Part shown: positions 16,701-25,319 of the stretch, one piece after another
Position numbering within the stretch: the first letter of the stretch is position 1
How the letters are laid out: the number at the start of each line of letters is the position of its first letter
Source of the DNA: Actinomycetospora callitridis
GTDB taxonomy: Bacteria; Actinomycetota; Actinomycetes; Mycobacteriales; Pseudonocardiaceae
Assembly (NCBI RefSeq): GCF_028737265.1
Contig: NZ_JAQZAK010000006.1
Coordinates: forward strand, 124,001-188,000
Direction of reading: 5' to 3'
DNA: 64,000 bases
Made by a program: the position numbers and the translations under genes
The notes under the pieces: generated by a model
Database searches by the model: none
What the model was told of the DNA's origin: nothing
The model's input: only the letters and a program-made list of their open reading frames with translations

Positions 16701-18230
16701 GTGGAGAGATCCGGGACGCACACGGTCGGCCACCCGGTCGACCAGGACTTCCTCGCCCTGCCCCTCACGGCCCTCGCCGACGCCGCGCTCGACGCCGCCC
16801 GCCGGGGCGGGGCCCAGCACGCCGACCTGCGCGTGCACCGCCTGCGCACCCAGCACCTCGAGCTGCGCGACGGCCGGGTGGTCGTCGCCGCCGACTCCGA
16901 GACCCTCGGGCTGGCCGTGCGCGTGCTGCGCGACGGCGTGTGGGGGTTCGCCGCCCATGTCGACCTGACGCCCGAGGTCGCGGTGGCCACGGCGCGGCGG
17001 GCGCTCGACGTCACCGCGACCCTCGCGTCGCTGGCCACCGAGCGCGTCACGCTCGCCGACGAGCCCGTGCACGCCGGCGCGGTCTGGGTCTCGCCGTACG
17101 ACGTCGACCCCTGGGCCGTCGACGTCGCCGAGAAGATCGCCCTGCTCACCGACCGGTCCGCCGCCCTGCTCGCCGCGTCCGGCGTCGACCACGTCTCGGC
17201 GAGCCTCGTGCAGGTCAAGGAGCAGAGCTTCTACGCCGACACGGCCGGCACCACGACGACCCAGCAGCGCGTGCGCGTCGACCCCGACATCTCGATCACC
17301 ACCGTCGACCGGGCGGGCGGGGCCTTCGAGTCGCTGCGCACCCTCGCGCCGCCGGCCGGGCGCGGCTGGGAGTACCTCACCGGCACCGGCTGGGACTGGG
17401 GCGCCGAGCTCACCGAGCTCCCGGAGCTCCTCGCCGAGAAGGTGCGGGCGCCGAGTGTGGAGGCGGGGCCCACGGACCTCGTCATCGACCCCACCAACCT
17501 GTGGCTCGTCATCCACGAGTCGATCGGGCACGCCACCGAGTACGACCGCGCCATCGGCTACGAGGCGGCCTACGCCGGCACGAGCTTCGCGACGCCCGAC
17601 AAGCTCGGCACCCTGCGCTACGGCAGCGACGTCCTCACGGTGACCGGCGACCGCACGGTCCCCCACGGCCTCGCGAGCGTCGGCTACGACGACGACGGGG
17701 TGGCCGCGCAGGAGTTCGACCTGGTCCGTGACGGCGTGCTCGTCGGCTACCAGGTCGACCGGTCGTTCGCGCCGCGCCTCGGTCTCGACCGGTCGAACGG
17801 CTGCGCCTACGCCGACTCCGCGGAGCACGTCCCCCTGCAGCGGATGGCGAACGTGTCGCTGCAGCCCGACCCGGTCACCGACCGGACGACGTCGGACCTG
17901 ATCGGCGCGGTGGAGGACGGCCTCTACGTCGTCGGCGACCGCTCCTGGTCGATCGACATGCAGCGCTACAACTTCCAGTTCACGGGGCAGCGCTTCCACC
18001 GCATCCGCGGGGGCGAGCTGGTCGGGCAGGTCCGCGACGTCGCCTACCAGGCGACGACCACCGACTTCTGGGGCTCGCTCGAGGCCGTCGGCGGCCCCTC
18101 GACGTGGCGCCTCGGCGGCGCGTTCAACTGCGGCAAGGCCCAGCCCGGTCAGGTCGCACCGGTCAGTCACGGCTGTCCGTCGGCGCTGCTGCGCGGCGTC
18201 GACGTCCTCAACACCGGGAGCGGATCGTGA
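16701..18230 (+). CDS. tldD: TldD family metalloprotease subunit
   Basis: A 509-residue protein. The TldD zinc motif HESIGHATE is at residues 272-280, with His272, Glu273 and His276; the later Cys of the FNCGKAQPGQ segment completes the family pattern. TldD pairs with TldE to form a heterodimeric protease that trims unfolded or modified peptides threaded into its cavity; it is known for microcin B17 and CcdA processing in E. coli. Its stop overlaps the start of tldE by 4 nt (GTGA). It follows the dynamin genes on the same strand. Confidence 0.92.
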   Translation: MERSGTHTVGHPVDQDFLALPLTALADAALDAARRGGAQHADLRVHRLRTQHLELRDGRVVVAADSETLGLAVRVLRDGVWGFAAHVDLTPEVAVATARRALDVTATLASLATERVTLADEPVHAGAVWVSPYDVDPWAVDVAEKIALLTDRSAALLAASGVDHVSASLVQVKEQSFYADTAGTTTTQQRVRVDPDISITTVDRAGGAFESLRTLAPPAGRGWEYLTGTGWDWGAELTELPELLAEKVRAPSVEAGPTDLVIDPTNLWLVIHESIGHATEYDRAIGYEAAYAGTSFATPDKLGTLRYGSDVLTVTGDRTVPHGLASVGYDDDGVAAQEFDLVRDGVLVGYQVDRSFAPRLGLDRSNGCAYADSAEHVPLQRMANVSLQPDPVTDRTTSDLIGAVEDGLYVVGDRSWSIDMQRYNFQFTGQRFHRIRGGELVGQVRDVAYQATTTDFWGSLEAVGGPSTWRLGGAFNCGKAQPGQVAPVSHGCPSALLRGVDVLNTGSGS

Positions 18231-19645
18231 GCACCACCGGCTCGGCCCTCGTGGAGCGCGCCCTGGCGATCGCGGCGTCGCAGGTCCCGGACGCGGGCGC
18301 GGTCGCCCTGGTCCGCGAGGTCTCCGAGGCCGTCGTGCGGTGGGCGAACTCCACGATGACCACGAACGGCAACACCGTCGAGCGGCGGCTCTCCGTGGTC
18401 GTGCTCGTGCCCCTCGACGGCGGCACCGGCGCCGGGGTCGTCACCGTGCCCGCCCCGACGGGGCTCGCCGACGGCCCGGAGGGCGACGCGGTGCTCATGG
18501 ACGCCGTCGCGGGCGCGGTGCAGGCCGCCCGGCGGGCCGGTCCCGCCCGTGACGCGGCGCCGCTGCCCGAGCCCGCCGGCGCGGCCGACGCGCACTGGGA
18601 CGACGGCGCCGAGGACACCTCGACCGCCGTGTTCGCCCGGCTCGCCGAGGAGCTCGGGGCGTCCTTCCGGCCCGGCGAGGCGTCGTTCGGGTTCGCCGAC
18701 CACCGCGTCACGACGACGTGGCTGGGCACCTCCGCGGGGGTCCGCCGCCGCTGGGTCGAGCCGTCCGGGTCGGTCGAGCTCAACCTCAAGGACCCGTCCA
18801 CGGGCACGTCGGTCTGGGGCGGGGAGGGCGCCGCCGACATGGGCGCGGTCGACGTCACCGCCCTCGTCGAGCGTCTGCGGAACCGGCTGCCCTGGGGCGC
18901 CCGGCGGATCGACCTCCCGGCCCGGCGCTACGAGACGCTGCTGCCGCCGTCCGCGGTGTCCGACCTGATGATCTACCTCGCCTGGTCGATGGGCGGGCGG
19001 CCCGCGCAGGAGGGCCGCTCGGCCTTCTCGCGGGCCGGCGGCACCCGGGTCGGCGAGCGGCTCGGGGACCTGCCCCTGACACTCGCGGGCGACCCGGCCG
19101 GCGCCGGGTTCGCCGACCTCGCCTACACCCCGGTGCTCGCGACGACGTACTCCGGCGACGAGGTCTCGGTGTTCGACAACGGCGCCACCACCGGGCGCGT
19201 GGAGTGGGTGCGCGACGGCACGGTCGCGACGCTCGCCTACCCGCGGGCGGCGGCCACGGAGTACGGGGCGTCGTTCGCGGCGCCCACCGACAACCTCGTG
19301 CTCACCGGCGGCGACGACGCCACGCTCGAGGAGATGGTCGCGACCACCGGACGCGGCCTGCTGCTGACCTGCCTCTGGTACATCCGCGAGGTCGACCCGA
19401 CGACGCTGCTGCTCACCGGCCTCACACGCGACGGCGTCTACCTGATGGAGGGCGGCGAGATCGTCGGCGAGGTGAACAACTTCCGCTTCAACGAGTCGCC
19501 GCTCGACCTCCTGCGCCGCGCCACCGAGGCCGGCGCCACCGAGCGCACGCTGCCGCGCGAGTGGAAGGACTGGTTCACCCGCGCCGCCATGCCCCCGCTG
19601 CGCGTCCCCGACTTCCACATGACCTCGGTGTCCCTCGGCCGCTAG
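18227..19645 (+). CDS. tldE: TldE/PmbA family protease subunit
   Basis: A 472-residue protein of the PmbA/TldE family, the non-metal partner of TldD. It lacks the HExxxH motif, as expected. The conserved C-terminal part has LTGLTRDGVYLMEGGEIVG and NNFRFNESPLDLLRR, seen in the family, and ends with PPLRVPDFHMTSVS. Start GTG 18227 overlaps the tldD stop. A large inverted repeat starts directly after its TAG stop. Confidence 0.9.
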   Translation: MSTTGSALVERALAIAASQVPDAGAVALVREVSEAVVRWANSTMTTNGNTVERRLSVVVLVPLDGGTGAGVVTVPAPTGLADGPEGDAVLMDAVAGAVQAARRAGPARDAAPLPEPAGAADAHWDDGAEDTSTAVFARLAEELGASFRPGEASFGFADHRVTTTWLGTSAGVRRRWVEPSGSVELNLKDPSTGTSVWGGEGAADMGAVDVTALVERLRNRLPWGARRIDLPARRYETLLPPSAVSDLMIYLAWSMGGRPAQEGRSAFSRAGGTRVGERLGDLPLTLAGDPAGAGFADLAYTPVLATTYSGDEVSVFDNGATTGRVEWVRDGTVATLAYPRAAATEYGASFAAPTDNLVLTGGDDATLEEMVATTGRGLLLTCLWYIREVDPTTLLLTGLTRDGVYLMEGGEIVGEVNNFRFNESPLDLLRRATEAGATERTLPREWKDWFTRAAMPPLRVPDFHMTSVSLGR

Positions 19646-19717
19646 GTGCGCTTCGCGCATGTGAGCACTTCGGAGTGCTGGGGCACTCCGAAGTGCTCAC
19701 ATGCGCCGGAGGCGCAC
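19646..19717. repeat. Family B nested inverted repeat, copy 1
   Basis: It starts on the base after the tldE stop. The inner arms ATGTGAGCACTTCGGAGTGC (19659-19678) and GCACTCCGAAGTGCTCACAT (19683-19702) are perfectly complementary over 20 bp with a TGGG loop, flanked by GTGCGC and GCGCAC. Each arm can also fold alone: AGCACT-TCGG-AGTGCT on the left and GCACT-CCGA-AGTGC on the right. The second copy is at 26523-26592 with the same surroundings. It probably acts as a terminator between tldE and sir2, but a mobile or REP-like origin is likely. Confidence 0.8.
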
Positions 19718-19727
19718 ACTGGAGGGC

Positions 19728-20627
19728 GTGATCCGGTCGGTGATGCGCTACACCGCACCCCAGACGGCGTGGGAGGCCGAGGTCCCCGTCCGCGGGGACG
19801 TCGCCGCGCTCGCGACGCTGCTCGCCGAGGGCGGGGCGGTGGTCCTCACCGGCGCGGGGATCTCCACCGACTCGGGCATCCCCGACTACCGGGGCCCGAC
19901 GAGCGCGCAGCGCCGCCACGCCCCGATGACCTACGACGCGTTCGTCGGCGACCCCGTCGCCCGGCACCGCTACTGGGCCCGCAGCCACGTCGGCTGGCCG
20001 CAGATCGCCGGCGCCCGGCCCAACGACGGGCACCGGGCCGTCGCGTCGCTGCAGCGCGCGGGCCTGCTGACCGGCGTCATCACCCAGAACGTCGACGGGC
20101 TGCACCAGGAGGCGGGCGCGCGCGACGTCGTCGAGCTGCACGGGGCGCTGGGTCGCGTCGTCTGCCTGGGCTGCCGCGCGGCGCTGGGGCGCGAGCGGGT
20201 CCAGGAGGACCTCGCCGCCCTGAACCCGGACTTCGACACGCGGGCCACGGAGATCAACCCGGACGGCGACGCCGAGCTGCCCGACGCCGAGCTCGACCGC
20301 TTCACGATGGTCGGCTGCCCGTCCTGCGGCGACGGACCGCTGAAGCCGGACGTCGTCTTCTTCGGCGAGAGCGTGCCGCGCCCGCGGGTCGACCACTGCT
20401 TCGAGCTCGTCGAGCGGGCGCGCTCGCTGGTCGTCCTCGGCTCCTCGCTGACGGTGATGTCGGGGTTGCGCTTCGTACGCGCCGCGGCCCGTCGTGATCT
20501 CCCGGTCGCCGTCGTGACGGCCGGGCCCAGCCGGGCCGACGACGTCGCGACCATCCGCCTCACCGAGGCGCTCGGAGAGGTCCTGCCTGCGACGTTGACC
20601 ACGCTCAACCTCGGCGAACGAGCCTGA
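19728..20627 (+). CDS. Sir2 family NAD-dependent protein deacetylase
   Basis: A 299-residue sirtuin that removes acyl groups from lysine with NAD. Motifs: VVLTGAGISTDSGIPDYRGP for NAD binding, ITQNVDGLHQEAG for the NAD and catalytic region, VELHGALGRV with the catalytic His, zinc Cys pairs CLGC and CPSC, and LGSSLTVMSGLRF. The long insert between the zinc pairs and the GxxxC patterns suggest a class II or III type. An upstream ATG at 19701 is formed by the right arm of the inverted repeat, so the true start is more likely GTG 19728 or ATG 19743. Acyl-CoA synthetases such as PrpE are usual substrates of bacterial sirtuins. Confidence 0.92.
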   Translation: MIRSVMRYTAPQTAWEAEVPVRGDVAALATLLAEGGAVVLTGAGISTDSGIPDYRGPTSAQRRHAPMTYDAFVGDPVARHRYWARSHVGWPQIAGARPNDGHRAVASLQRAGLLTGVITQNVDGLHQEAGARDVVELHGALGRVVCLGCRAALGRERVQEDLAALNPDFDTRATEINPDGDAELPDAELDRFTMVGCPSCGDGPLKPDVVFFGESVPRPRVDHCFELVERARSLVVLGSSLTVMSGLRFVRAAARRDLPVAVVTAGPSRADDVATIRLTEALGEVLPATLTTLNLGERA

Positions 20628-20826
20628 ATCGTTCAGCTTGATCGTGGAAGTGAGTCCCCCGACAGCGACTCGGCGGTGTCGCGGAGAAGAAGTCTCGTTA
20701 ACGTCGGAGACCACCATCGGAGGCTGATCCCGGGCACGTCGCCGTGTCGGGGGTTGCTTCCGTTCCCGAGGCGACCGGGCCGCTTCGCGGTCTCGGCGTT
20801 CGGCGATCGAGCGACCGAGGAGACGC
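20628..20826. other. Intergenic region upstream of pckG
   Basis: 199 bp between sir2 and pckG. It has no open frame that looks coding. It contains a lower-GC patch around GTTCAGCTTGATCG at 20632-20645 and CTCGTTAACG near 20693-20702, and a good ribosome site (GAGGAGA, 20817-20823) 3 to 4 nt before the pckG ATG. A pckG promoter is expected here, but I cannot place it. Confidence 0.4.
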
Positions 20827-22656
20827 ATGACTGCCGTTCCGACCATCCAGGGACTCGACAACCCGCCGATCCGACGCCGCGAGGTGCTCGACTGGGTGAA
20901 CGAGGTCGCGGACCTCACCACGCCCGACAGGGTCGTGTGGTGCGACGGGACCCAGGACGAGTGGGACCGGCTCACCTCCGAGCTCGTCGAGGCCGGGACC
21001 TACGTCCAGCTCGACCCGGCCAAGAAGCCGAACTCGTTCTACGCCGCCTCCGACCCCGACGACGTCGCGCGCGTCGAGGAGCGCACCTTCATCTGCTCGG
21101 TCAACGAGGCCGACGCGGGGGTCACCAACAACTGGATGGACCCGGCCGAGATGAAGGCCACGATGCGGGAGCTCTACCGGGGCTGCATGCGCGGTCGGAC
21201 GATGTACGTCATCCCGTTCTGCATGGGCCCGGTGAACGCCGAGCACCCGAAGCTGGGCGTCGAGATCTCCGACAGCGCCTACGTCGTCACCTCGATGCAC
21301 ATCATGACGCGCATGGGCCCCGAGGTGCAGCGACGCCTCGACGAGGGCGACACCGAGTGGGTCCCGGCGCTGCACTCGGTCGGCGCCCCCCTCGAGCGCG
21401 GCCAGCAGGACGTCAAGTGGCCCTGCAACGACACGAAGTACATCAGCCACTTCCCCGACACCCGCGAGATCTGGAGCTTCGGCTCCGGGTACGGCGGCAA
21501 CGCGCTGCTCGGCAAGAAGTGCTACTCGCTGCGCATCGCCTCGGCGATGGCGCGCGACGAGGGCTGGCTCGCCGAGCACATGCTGATCCTCAAGCTGATC
21601 AGCCCGGAGGACAAGGCGTACTACATCGTGGCCGCGTTCCCGTCGGCCTGCGGCAAGACGAACCTCGCGATGCTGCAGCCCACCATCCCGGGCTGGCGCG
21701 CCGAGACCGTCGGTGACGACATCGCCTGGATGCGGTTCGGTGCCGACGGCCGGCTCTACGCGGTGAACCCGGAGTTCGGCTTCTTCGGCGTGGCGCCCGG
21801 GACGAACTGGAAGACCAACCCGAACGCGATGCGCACCATCGAGCAGGGCAACGCCCTGTTCACCAACGTCGCGCTGACCGACGACAACGACGTCTGGTGG
21901 GAGGGGCTCGAGGGCGATCCCGAGCACCTCACCGCGTGGACCGGGGACGACTGGACGCCCGGCTCGGCGAAGCCAGCGGCCCACCCCAACTCGCGCTACA
22001 CCGTGCCGATCTCGCAGTGCCCCGTCGTCGCGCCCGAGTGGGACGACCCGCAGGGTGTGCCGATCTCGGCGATCCTCTTCGGCGGCCGCCGCAAGACGAC
22101 GATCCCGCTGGTCACGGAGTCCTTCGACTGGCAGCACGGCACCTTCATGGGCGCCACGATGTCGAGCGAGATGACGGCCGCGGCGAAGGGCGGCAAGGGC
22201 CAGGTCCGCCGCGACCCGATGGCGATGCTGCCCTTCCTCGGCTACAACGTCGGCGACTACTTCCAGCACTGGGTGGACGTGGGCAAGAACGCCGACGTCA
22301 CCAAGCTCCCGTCGATCTTCTACGTCAACTGGTTCCGGCGGGGCGAGGACAACCGCTTCCTGTGGCCCGGGTTCGGCGAGAACAGCCGCGTGCTGAAGTG
22401 GATCATCGAGCGCCTCGAGGGCAAGGCCGCCGCGACCGAGACGCCCATCGGCCACGTCCCGAGCGCCGACCAGATCGACGTCGAGGGTCTCAGCGAGCCG
22501 ATGGAGGACATCGAGGCGTCGCTGCGCTTCGACGTCGACGAGTGGCGCGAGGAGCTGCCGCTCATCGAGGAGTGGTTCGAGAAGATCGGCGAGAAGCTGC
22601 CGACCTCCATGCGCGACGAGCTCGAGTCCCTCAAGCAGCGCCTGAACGCGAGCTGA
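20827..22656 (+). CDS. pckG: Phosphoenolpyruvate carboxykinase (GTP)
   Basis: A 609-residue enzyme converting oxaloacetate and GTP to PEP, CO2 and GDP, the first dedicated step of gluconeogenesis. The P-loop-like FPSACGKTN is at 271-279 with the reactive Cys275 typical of the GTP class. ILFGGRRKTTIPLV is the guanine-nucleotide region, and CMGPVN and NPEFGFFGVAPGTN complete the active site. Length matches the family. The gene is preceded by GAGGAGA and ends before a very strong terminator. In mycobacteria pckA also lies close to trmB and the NYN gene. Confidence 0.97.
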   Translation: MTAVPTIQGLDNPPIRRREVLDWVNEVADLTTPDRVVWCDGTQDEWDRLTSELVEAGTYVQLDPAKKPNSFYAASDPDDVARVEERTFICSVNEADAGVTNNWMDPAEMKATMRELYRGCMRGRTMYVIPFCMGPVNAEHPKLGVEISDSAYVVTSMHIMTRMGPEVQRRLDEGDTEWVPALHSVGAPLERGQQDVKWPCNDTKYISHFPDTREIWSFGSGYGGNALLGKKCYSLRIASAMARDEGWLAEHMLILKLISPEDKAYYIVAAFPSACGKTNLAMLQPTIPGWRAETVGDDIAWMRFGADGRLYAVNPEFGFFGVAPGTNWKTNPNAMRTIEQGNALFTNVALTDDNDVWWEGLEGDPEHLTAWTGDDWTPGSAKPAAHPNSRYTVPISQCPVVAPEWDDPQGVPISAILFGGRRKTTIPLVTESFDWQHGTFMGATMSSEMTAAAKGGKGQVRRDPMAMLPFLGYNVGDYFQHWVDVGKNADVTKLPSIFYVNWFRRGEDNRFLWPGFGENSRVLKWIIERLEGKAAATETPIGHVPSADQIDVEGLSEPMEDIEASLRFDVDEWREELPLIEEWFEKIGEKLPTSMRDELESLKQRLNAS

Positions 22657-22678
22657 TCCGCTCTCCGCGACCGCACGA

Positions 22679-22720
22679 CACGGCGCCCTCGCTGCTCACG
22701 GGAGCAGCGAGGGCGCCGTG
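22679..22720. terminator. Strong intrinsic terminator of pckG
   Basis: A perfect 19-bp stem with arms CACGGCGCCCTCGCTGCTC (22679-22697) and GAGCAGCGAGGGCGCCGTG (22702-22720) and a 4-base loop. It lies between the convergent pckG and ybdD genes, 14 bp from the ybdD stop, and may serve both. There is no U-tract. Confidence 0.85.
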
Positions 22721-22733
22721 CGTTCGTCCGGGA

Positions 22734-22928
22734 TCAGCAGCAGCGTCCCTGCGGGTGGCGTTCCTGGTGGTCGGTGCGCGCCCGCCAGAAGGCCCGCTCG
22801 CTCATCGGCCGGTCGTCGTGGCCGGCACGCGCGTGGTGCGCGAGGTACCGGTCGTAGGCGTCGGCCCCGAGCACACCGCGGAACCACCAGCGCACGGCCC
22901 GGTAGCCCTGTCCGAGTGCGGCGACCAT
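22734..22928 (-). CDS. YbdD/YjiX family small protein, CstA partner
   Basis: A 64-residue protein with the family features: an N-terminal WWFRGVLGADAYDRYLAHH stretch and a C-terminal MSERAFWRARTDHQERHPQGRCC-like end with Cys-Cys, all typical of YbdD/YjiX. The ATG overlaps the cstA TGA by 4 nt, so the two are translationally coupled. YbdD-type proteins are needed for CstA-type pyruvate or peptide uptake in enterobacteria. It is too short to be noticed as an independent frame since the same phase stays open far upstream. Confidence 0.88.
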   Translation of the reverse strand: MVAALGQGYRAVRWWFRGVLGADAYDRYLAHHARAGHDDRPMSERAFWRARTDHQERHPQGRCC

Positions 22929-25189
22929 CAGTGCCCGCCTCCCCGGCTCGGCGCCCCCGCCGAGGCGAGCCACTGCTTCTCGAGCTCCTTCTCCGACGGG
23001 GTGGGGATCAGCCCCGAGGGCCCGTAGCGCCGCGACGGGACGGGCTCGTCCTCCTTGCCCGGGGACCCGCCCGACCGGACCGAGCGCACGGCGGCGACGG
23101 TCGCGGCCGCGAGCACGATGAGGGTCAGCACCAGGAAGATGATCGACAGGCTGCCCTGGATGAAGGTGTTGCGCACGACCGCCTCCATCTGGGCGGGGTT
23201 GCGCGCGGCACCCATGCTGGTGCGGCCCGCGGCGATCGCATCCCGGTAGGCGAAGTGCTGAGCCCAGTACCCGACGCCCGGCACCGGCGAGAAGATCTTG
23301 TACAGCGACGCGGTCACCGTGATCACCGCGACGGCGACCAGGGGCACCAGCACGATCCAGAGGTACTGCACCGTCCCGCGGCGCGCGATGATCGCGAGAC
23401 AGACGGCGAGCGCGATGGCCGCGAGCAGCTGGTTGGCGATCCCGAACAGCGGGAAGAGCGTGTTGATCCCGCCCAGCGGATCGGTCACTCCCATGATCAG
23501 GATGCCGCCCCAGCCGCCGACCATGACGATCGTCCCGATCCACGCCCCCGTGCGCCACGAGGTGTCACGGAAGCGCGGGACGAAGGTCCCCACCGCGTCC
23601 TGCAGCATGAAGCGCGCCACTCGGGTGCCGGCGTCCACGGCGGTGAGGATGAACAGCGCCTCGAACATGATCGCGAAGTGGTACCAGAAGCTCGCGAGCG
23701 CGGCGCCGCCCAGGAACTGCGACAGGATCTGCGACAGACCCAGAGCCAGCGTCGGGGCACCGCCCGTCCGCGACACGATGCTCTGCTCGCCCACCATCGC
23801 CGCGGTCCCGGCCAGCTCCTGGGGGGCGATGTCGACGCCGGCGAGGCCCAGCGAGTTGACCCACACGGCCGCCGTCTCGACCGTGCCGCCGGTCAGCGCC
23901 GTCGGCGCGTTCATCGCGAAGTAGATGCCGCGGTCGATGGAGATGGCCGCGACCAGGGCCATGATCGCGACGAACGACTCCATGAGCATGCCGCCGTAGC
24001 CGATGAAGCGCGTCTGGCGCTCCTTCTCGATCAGCTTCGGCGTCGTGCCCGACGAGATGAGCGCGTGGAAGCCGGAGAGCGCTCCGCAGGCGATCGTCAC
24101 GAACAGGAAGGGGAAGAGCGGACCGGGGACGACCGGCCCGTCCGACCGGGTGGCGAACTCGCTGAACGCGGGGGTGGCGATGTCCGGCCGCACCACGACG
24201 ACCGCGACCGCGAGCAGCACGATCGTGCCGATCTTCATGAACGTCGACAGGTAGTCGCGGGGCGCGAGCAGCATCCACACCGGCAGCACCGCGGCGACCA
24301 CGCCGTAGATCACGACACACCAGGCGAGGGTCGTGCGGCTGAGGGTGAACGCCTCGGCCAGCCCGCTCTCGGAGATCCAGCCGCCGGCGATGATCGCGAG
24401 CAGGAGGAGGCCCACCCCGATCGCCGAGACCTCGCCGACCTTGCCGGGCCGCAGATAGCGCAGGTAGAAGCCCATGAACAGTGCGATCGGGATCGTCATG
24501 GCCACCGAGAACACGCCCCAGGGGCTCTCGCCCAGGGCCTGGACGACGACCAGCGCGAGCACCGCGATGAGGATGATCATGATGGCGAGCGTCGCGATCA
24601 CCGCGGCGGCACCGCCGATCACCCCGAGCTCGTCGCGCGCCATCTGGCCCAGCGAGCGCCCGCCGCGGCGCATCGAGAAGAACAGCACCAGGTAGTCCTG
24701 GACCGCCCCGGCCAGCACGACGCCGACGATGATCCAGATGGTGCCCGGCAGGTAGCCCATCTGCGCGGCGAGCACCGGACCGACGAGCGGGCCCGCGCCC
24801 GCGATCGCCGCGAAGTGGTGTCCGTAGAGCACCCGGCGGTCGGTCGGCAGGTAGTCCTGCCCGTTCTCGGAGTGCTCGGCCGGGGTGGCGCGCCGGTCGT
24901 CGGGCTTGAGCAGCTTGCGCTCGATGTAGGTCGAGTAGAAGCGGTAGGCGATGAGGTAGGTCGCCACCGCCGCGAAGACGAACCAGATCGCGTTGACGGT
25001 CTCGCCCCGGATGAGCGCGACCATCACCCAGCCCAGGCCGCCGAGCAGGGCGATCACCGCCCAGACGGCGATCCGCGCGGGCGTCCAGCGTCGGCGCTCC
25101 TCCTCGAGCACCTCGTCGTCGACCGCCGGTGGCAGTTCCTGGTCGGGCGGCGCGGCCACGCCGCCCGATCCTCCTGACGTCGTCGTCAT
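22928..25189 (-). CDS. cstA: Carbon starvation protein CstA (pyruvate/peptide transporter)
   Basis: A 753-residue polytopic membrane protein of the CstA family with about 16 helices. Typical segments are LYGHHFAAIAGAGPLVGPVL, then GYLPGTIWIIVGVVLAGAVQ, the Ser-rich FHALISSGTTPKLIEKE and the C-terminal MFEALFILTAVDAGTRVARF. CstA proteins import pyruvate or peptides when carbon is scarce. The N-terminal 40 residues are Gly/Pro/Glu-rich and cytosolic. Coupled with ybdD downstream and convergent with pckG; together they suit growth on pyruvate or amino acids with gluconeogenesis. Confidence 0.95.
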   Translation of the reverse strand: MTTTSGGSGGVAAPPDQELPPAVDDEVLEEERRRWTPARIAVWAVIALLGGLGWVMVALIRGETVNAIWFVFAAVATYLIAYRFYSTYIERKLLKPDDRRATPAEHSENGQDYLPTDRRVLYGHHFAAIAGAGPLVGPVLAAQMGYLPGTIWIIVGVVLAGAVQDYLVLFFSMRRGGRSLGQMARDELGVIGGAAAVIATLAIMIILIAVLALVVVQALGESPWGVFSVAMTIPIALFMGFYLRYLRPGKVGEVSAIGVGLLLLAIIAGGWISESGLAEAFTLSRTTLAWCVVIYGVVAAVLPVWMLLAPRDYLSTFMKIGTIVLLAVAVVVVRPDIATPAFSEFATRSDGPVVPGPLFPFLFVTIACGALSGFHALISSGTTPKLIEKERQTRFIGYGGMLMESFVAIMALVAAISIDRGIYFAMNAPTALTGGTVETAAVWVNSLGLAGVDIAPQELAGTAAMVGEQSIVSRTGGAPTLALGLSQILSQFLGGAALASFWYHFAIMFEALFILTAVDAGTRVARFMLQDAVGTFVPRFRDTSWRTGAWIGTIVMVGGWGGILIMGVTDPLGGINTLFPLFGIANQLLAAIALAVCLAIIARRGTVQYLWIVLVPLVAVAVITVTASLYKIFSPVPGVGYWAQHFAYRDAIAAGRTSMGAARNPAQMEAVVRNTFIQGSLSIIFLVLTLIVLAAATVAAVRSVRSGGSPGKEDEPVPSRRYGPSGLIPTPSEKELEKQWLASAGAPSRGGGH

Positions 25190-25305
25190 CGCGACCTCCG
25201 CTCGGAACGGATCGGACTTCCGGGGAGGATAGGTCCTGGGACGCCGCGGTGTCCTTGATCAATTCACGCGAAGTGTCCGCTCGGTGACCGTCCGCCGTGT
25301 GCCCC

Positions 25306-25311
25306 TACGCT
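25306..25311 (+). promoter_or_regulatory. -10-like hexamer of the phosphodiesterase-like gene
   Basis: TACGCT lies 8 nt before the ATG at 25320. This favours that ATG and a leaderless transcript over the GTG at 25284, which lies upstream of the hexamer. Confidence 0.45.
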
Positions 25312-25319
25312 CTGCCCAC

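Noticed and set aside
19701..19727. ATG at 19701 as the sirtuin start
   Set aside because: This ATG is formed by the right arm of the inverted repeat and adds nine basic residues without homology. GTG 19728 or ATG 19743 fits better.
22718..25177. 819-codon plus-strand frame opposite cstA
   Set aside because: Arg/Asp/His-rich, no motif; cstA on the other strand is a clear multi-helix protein.
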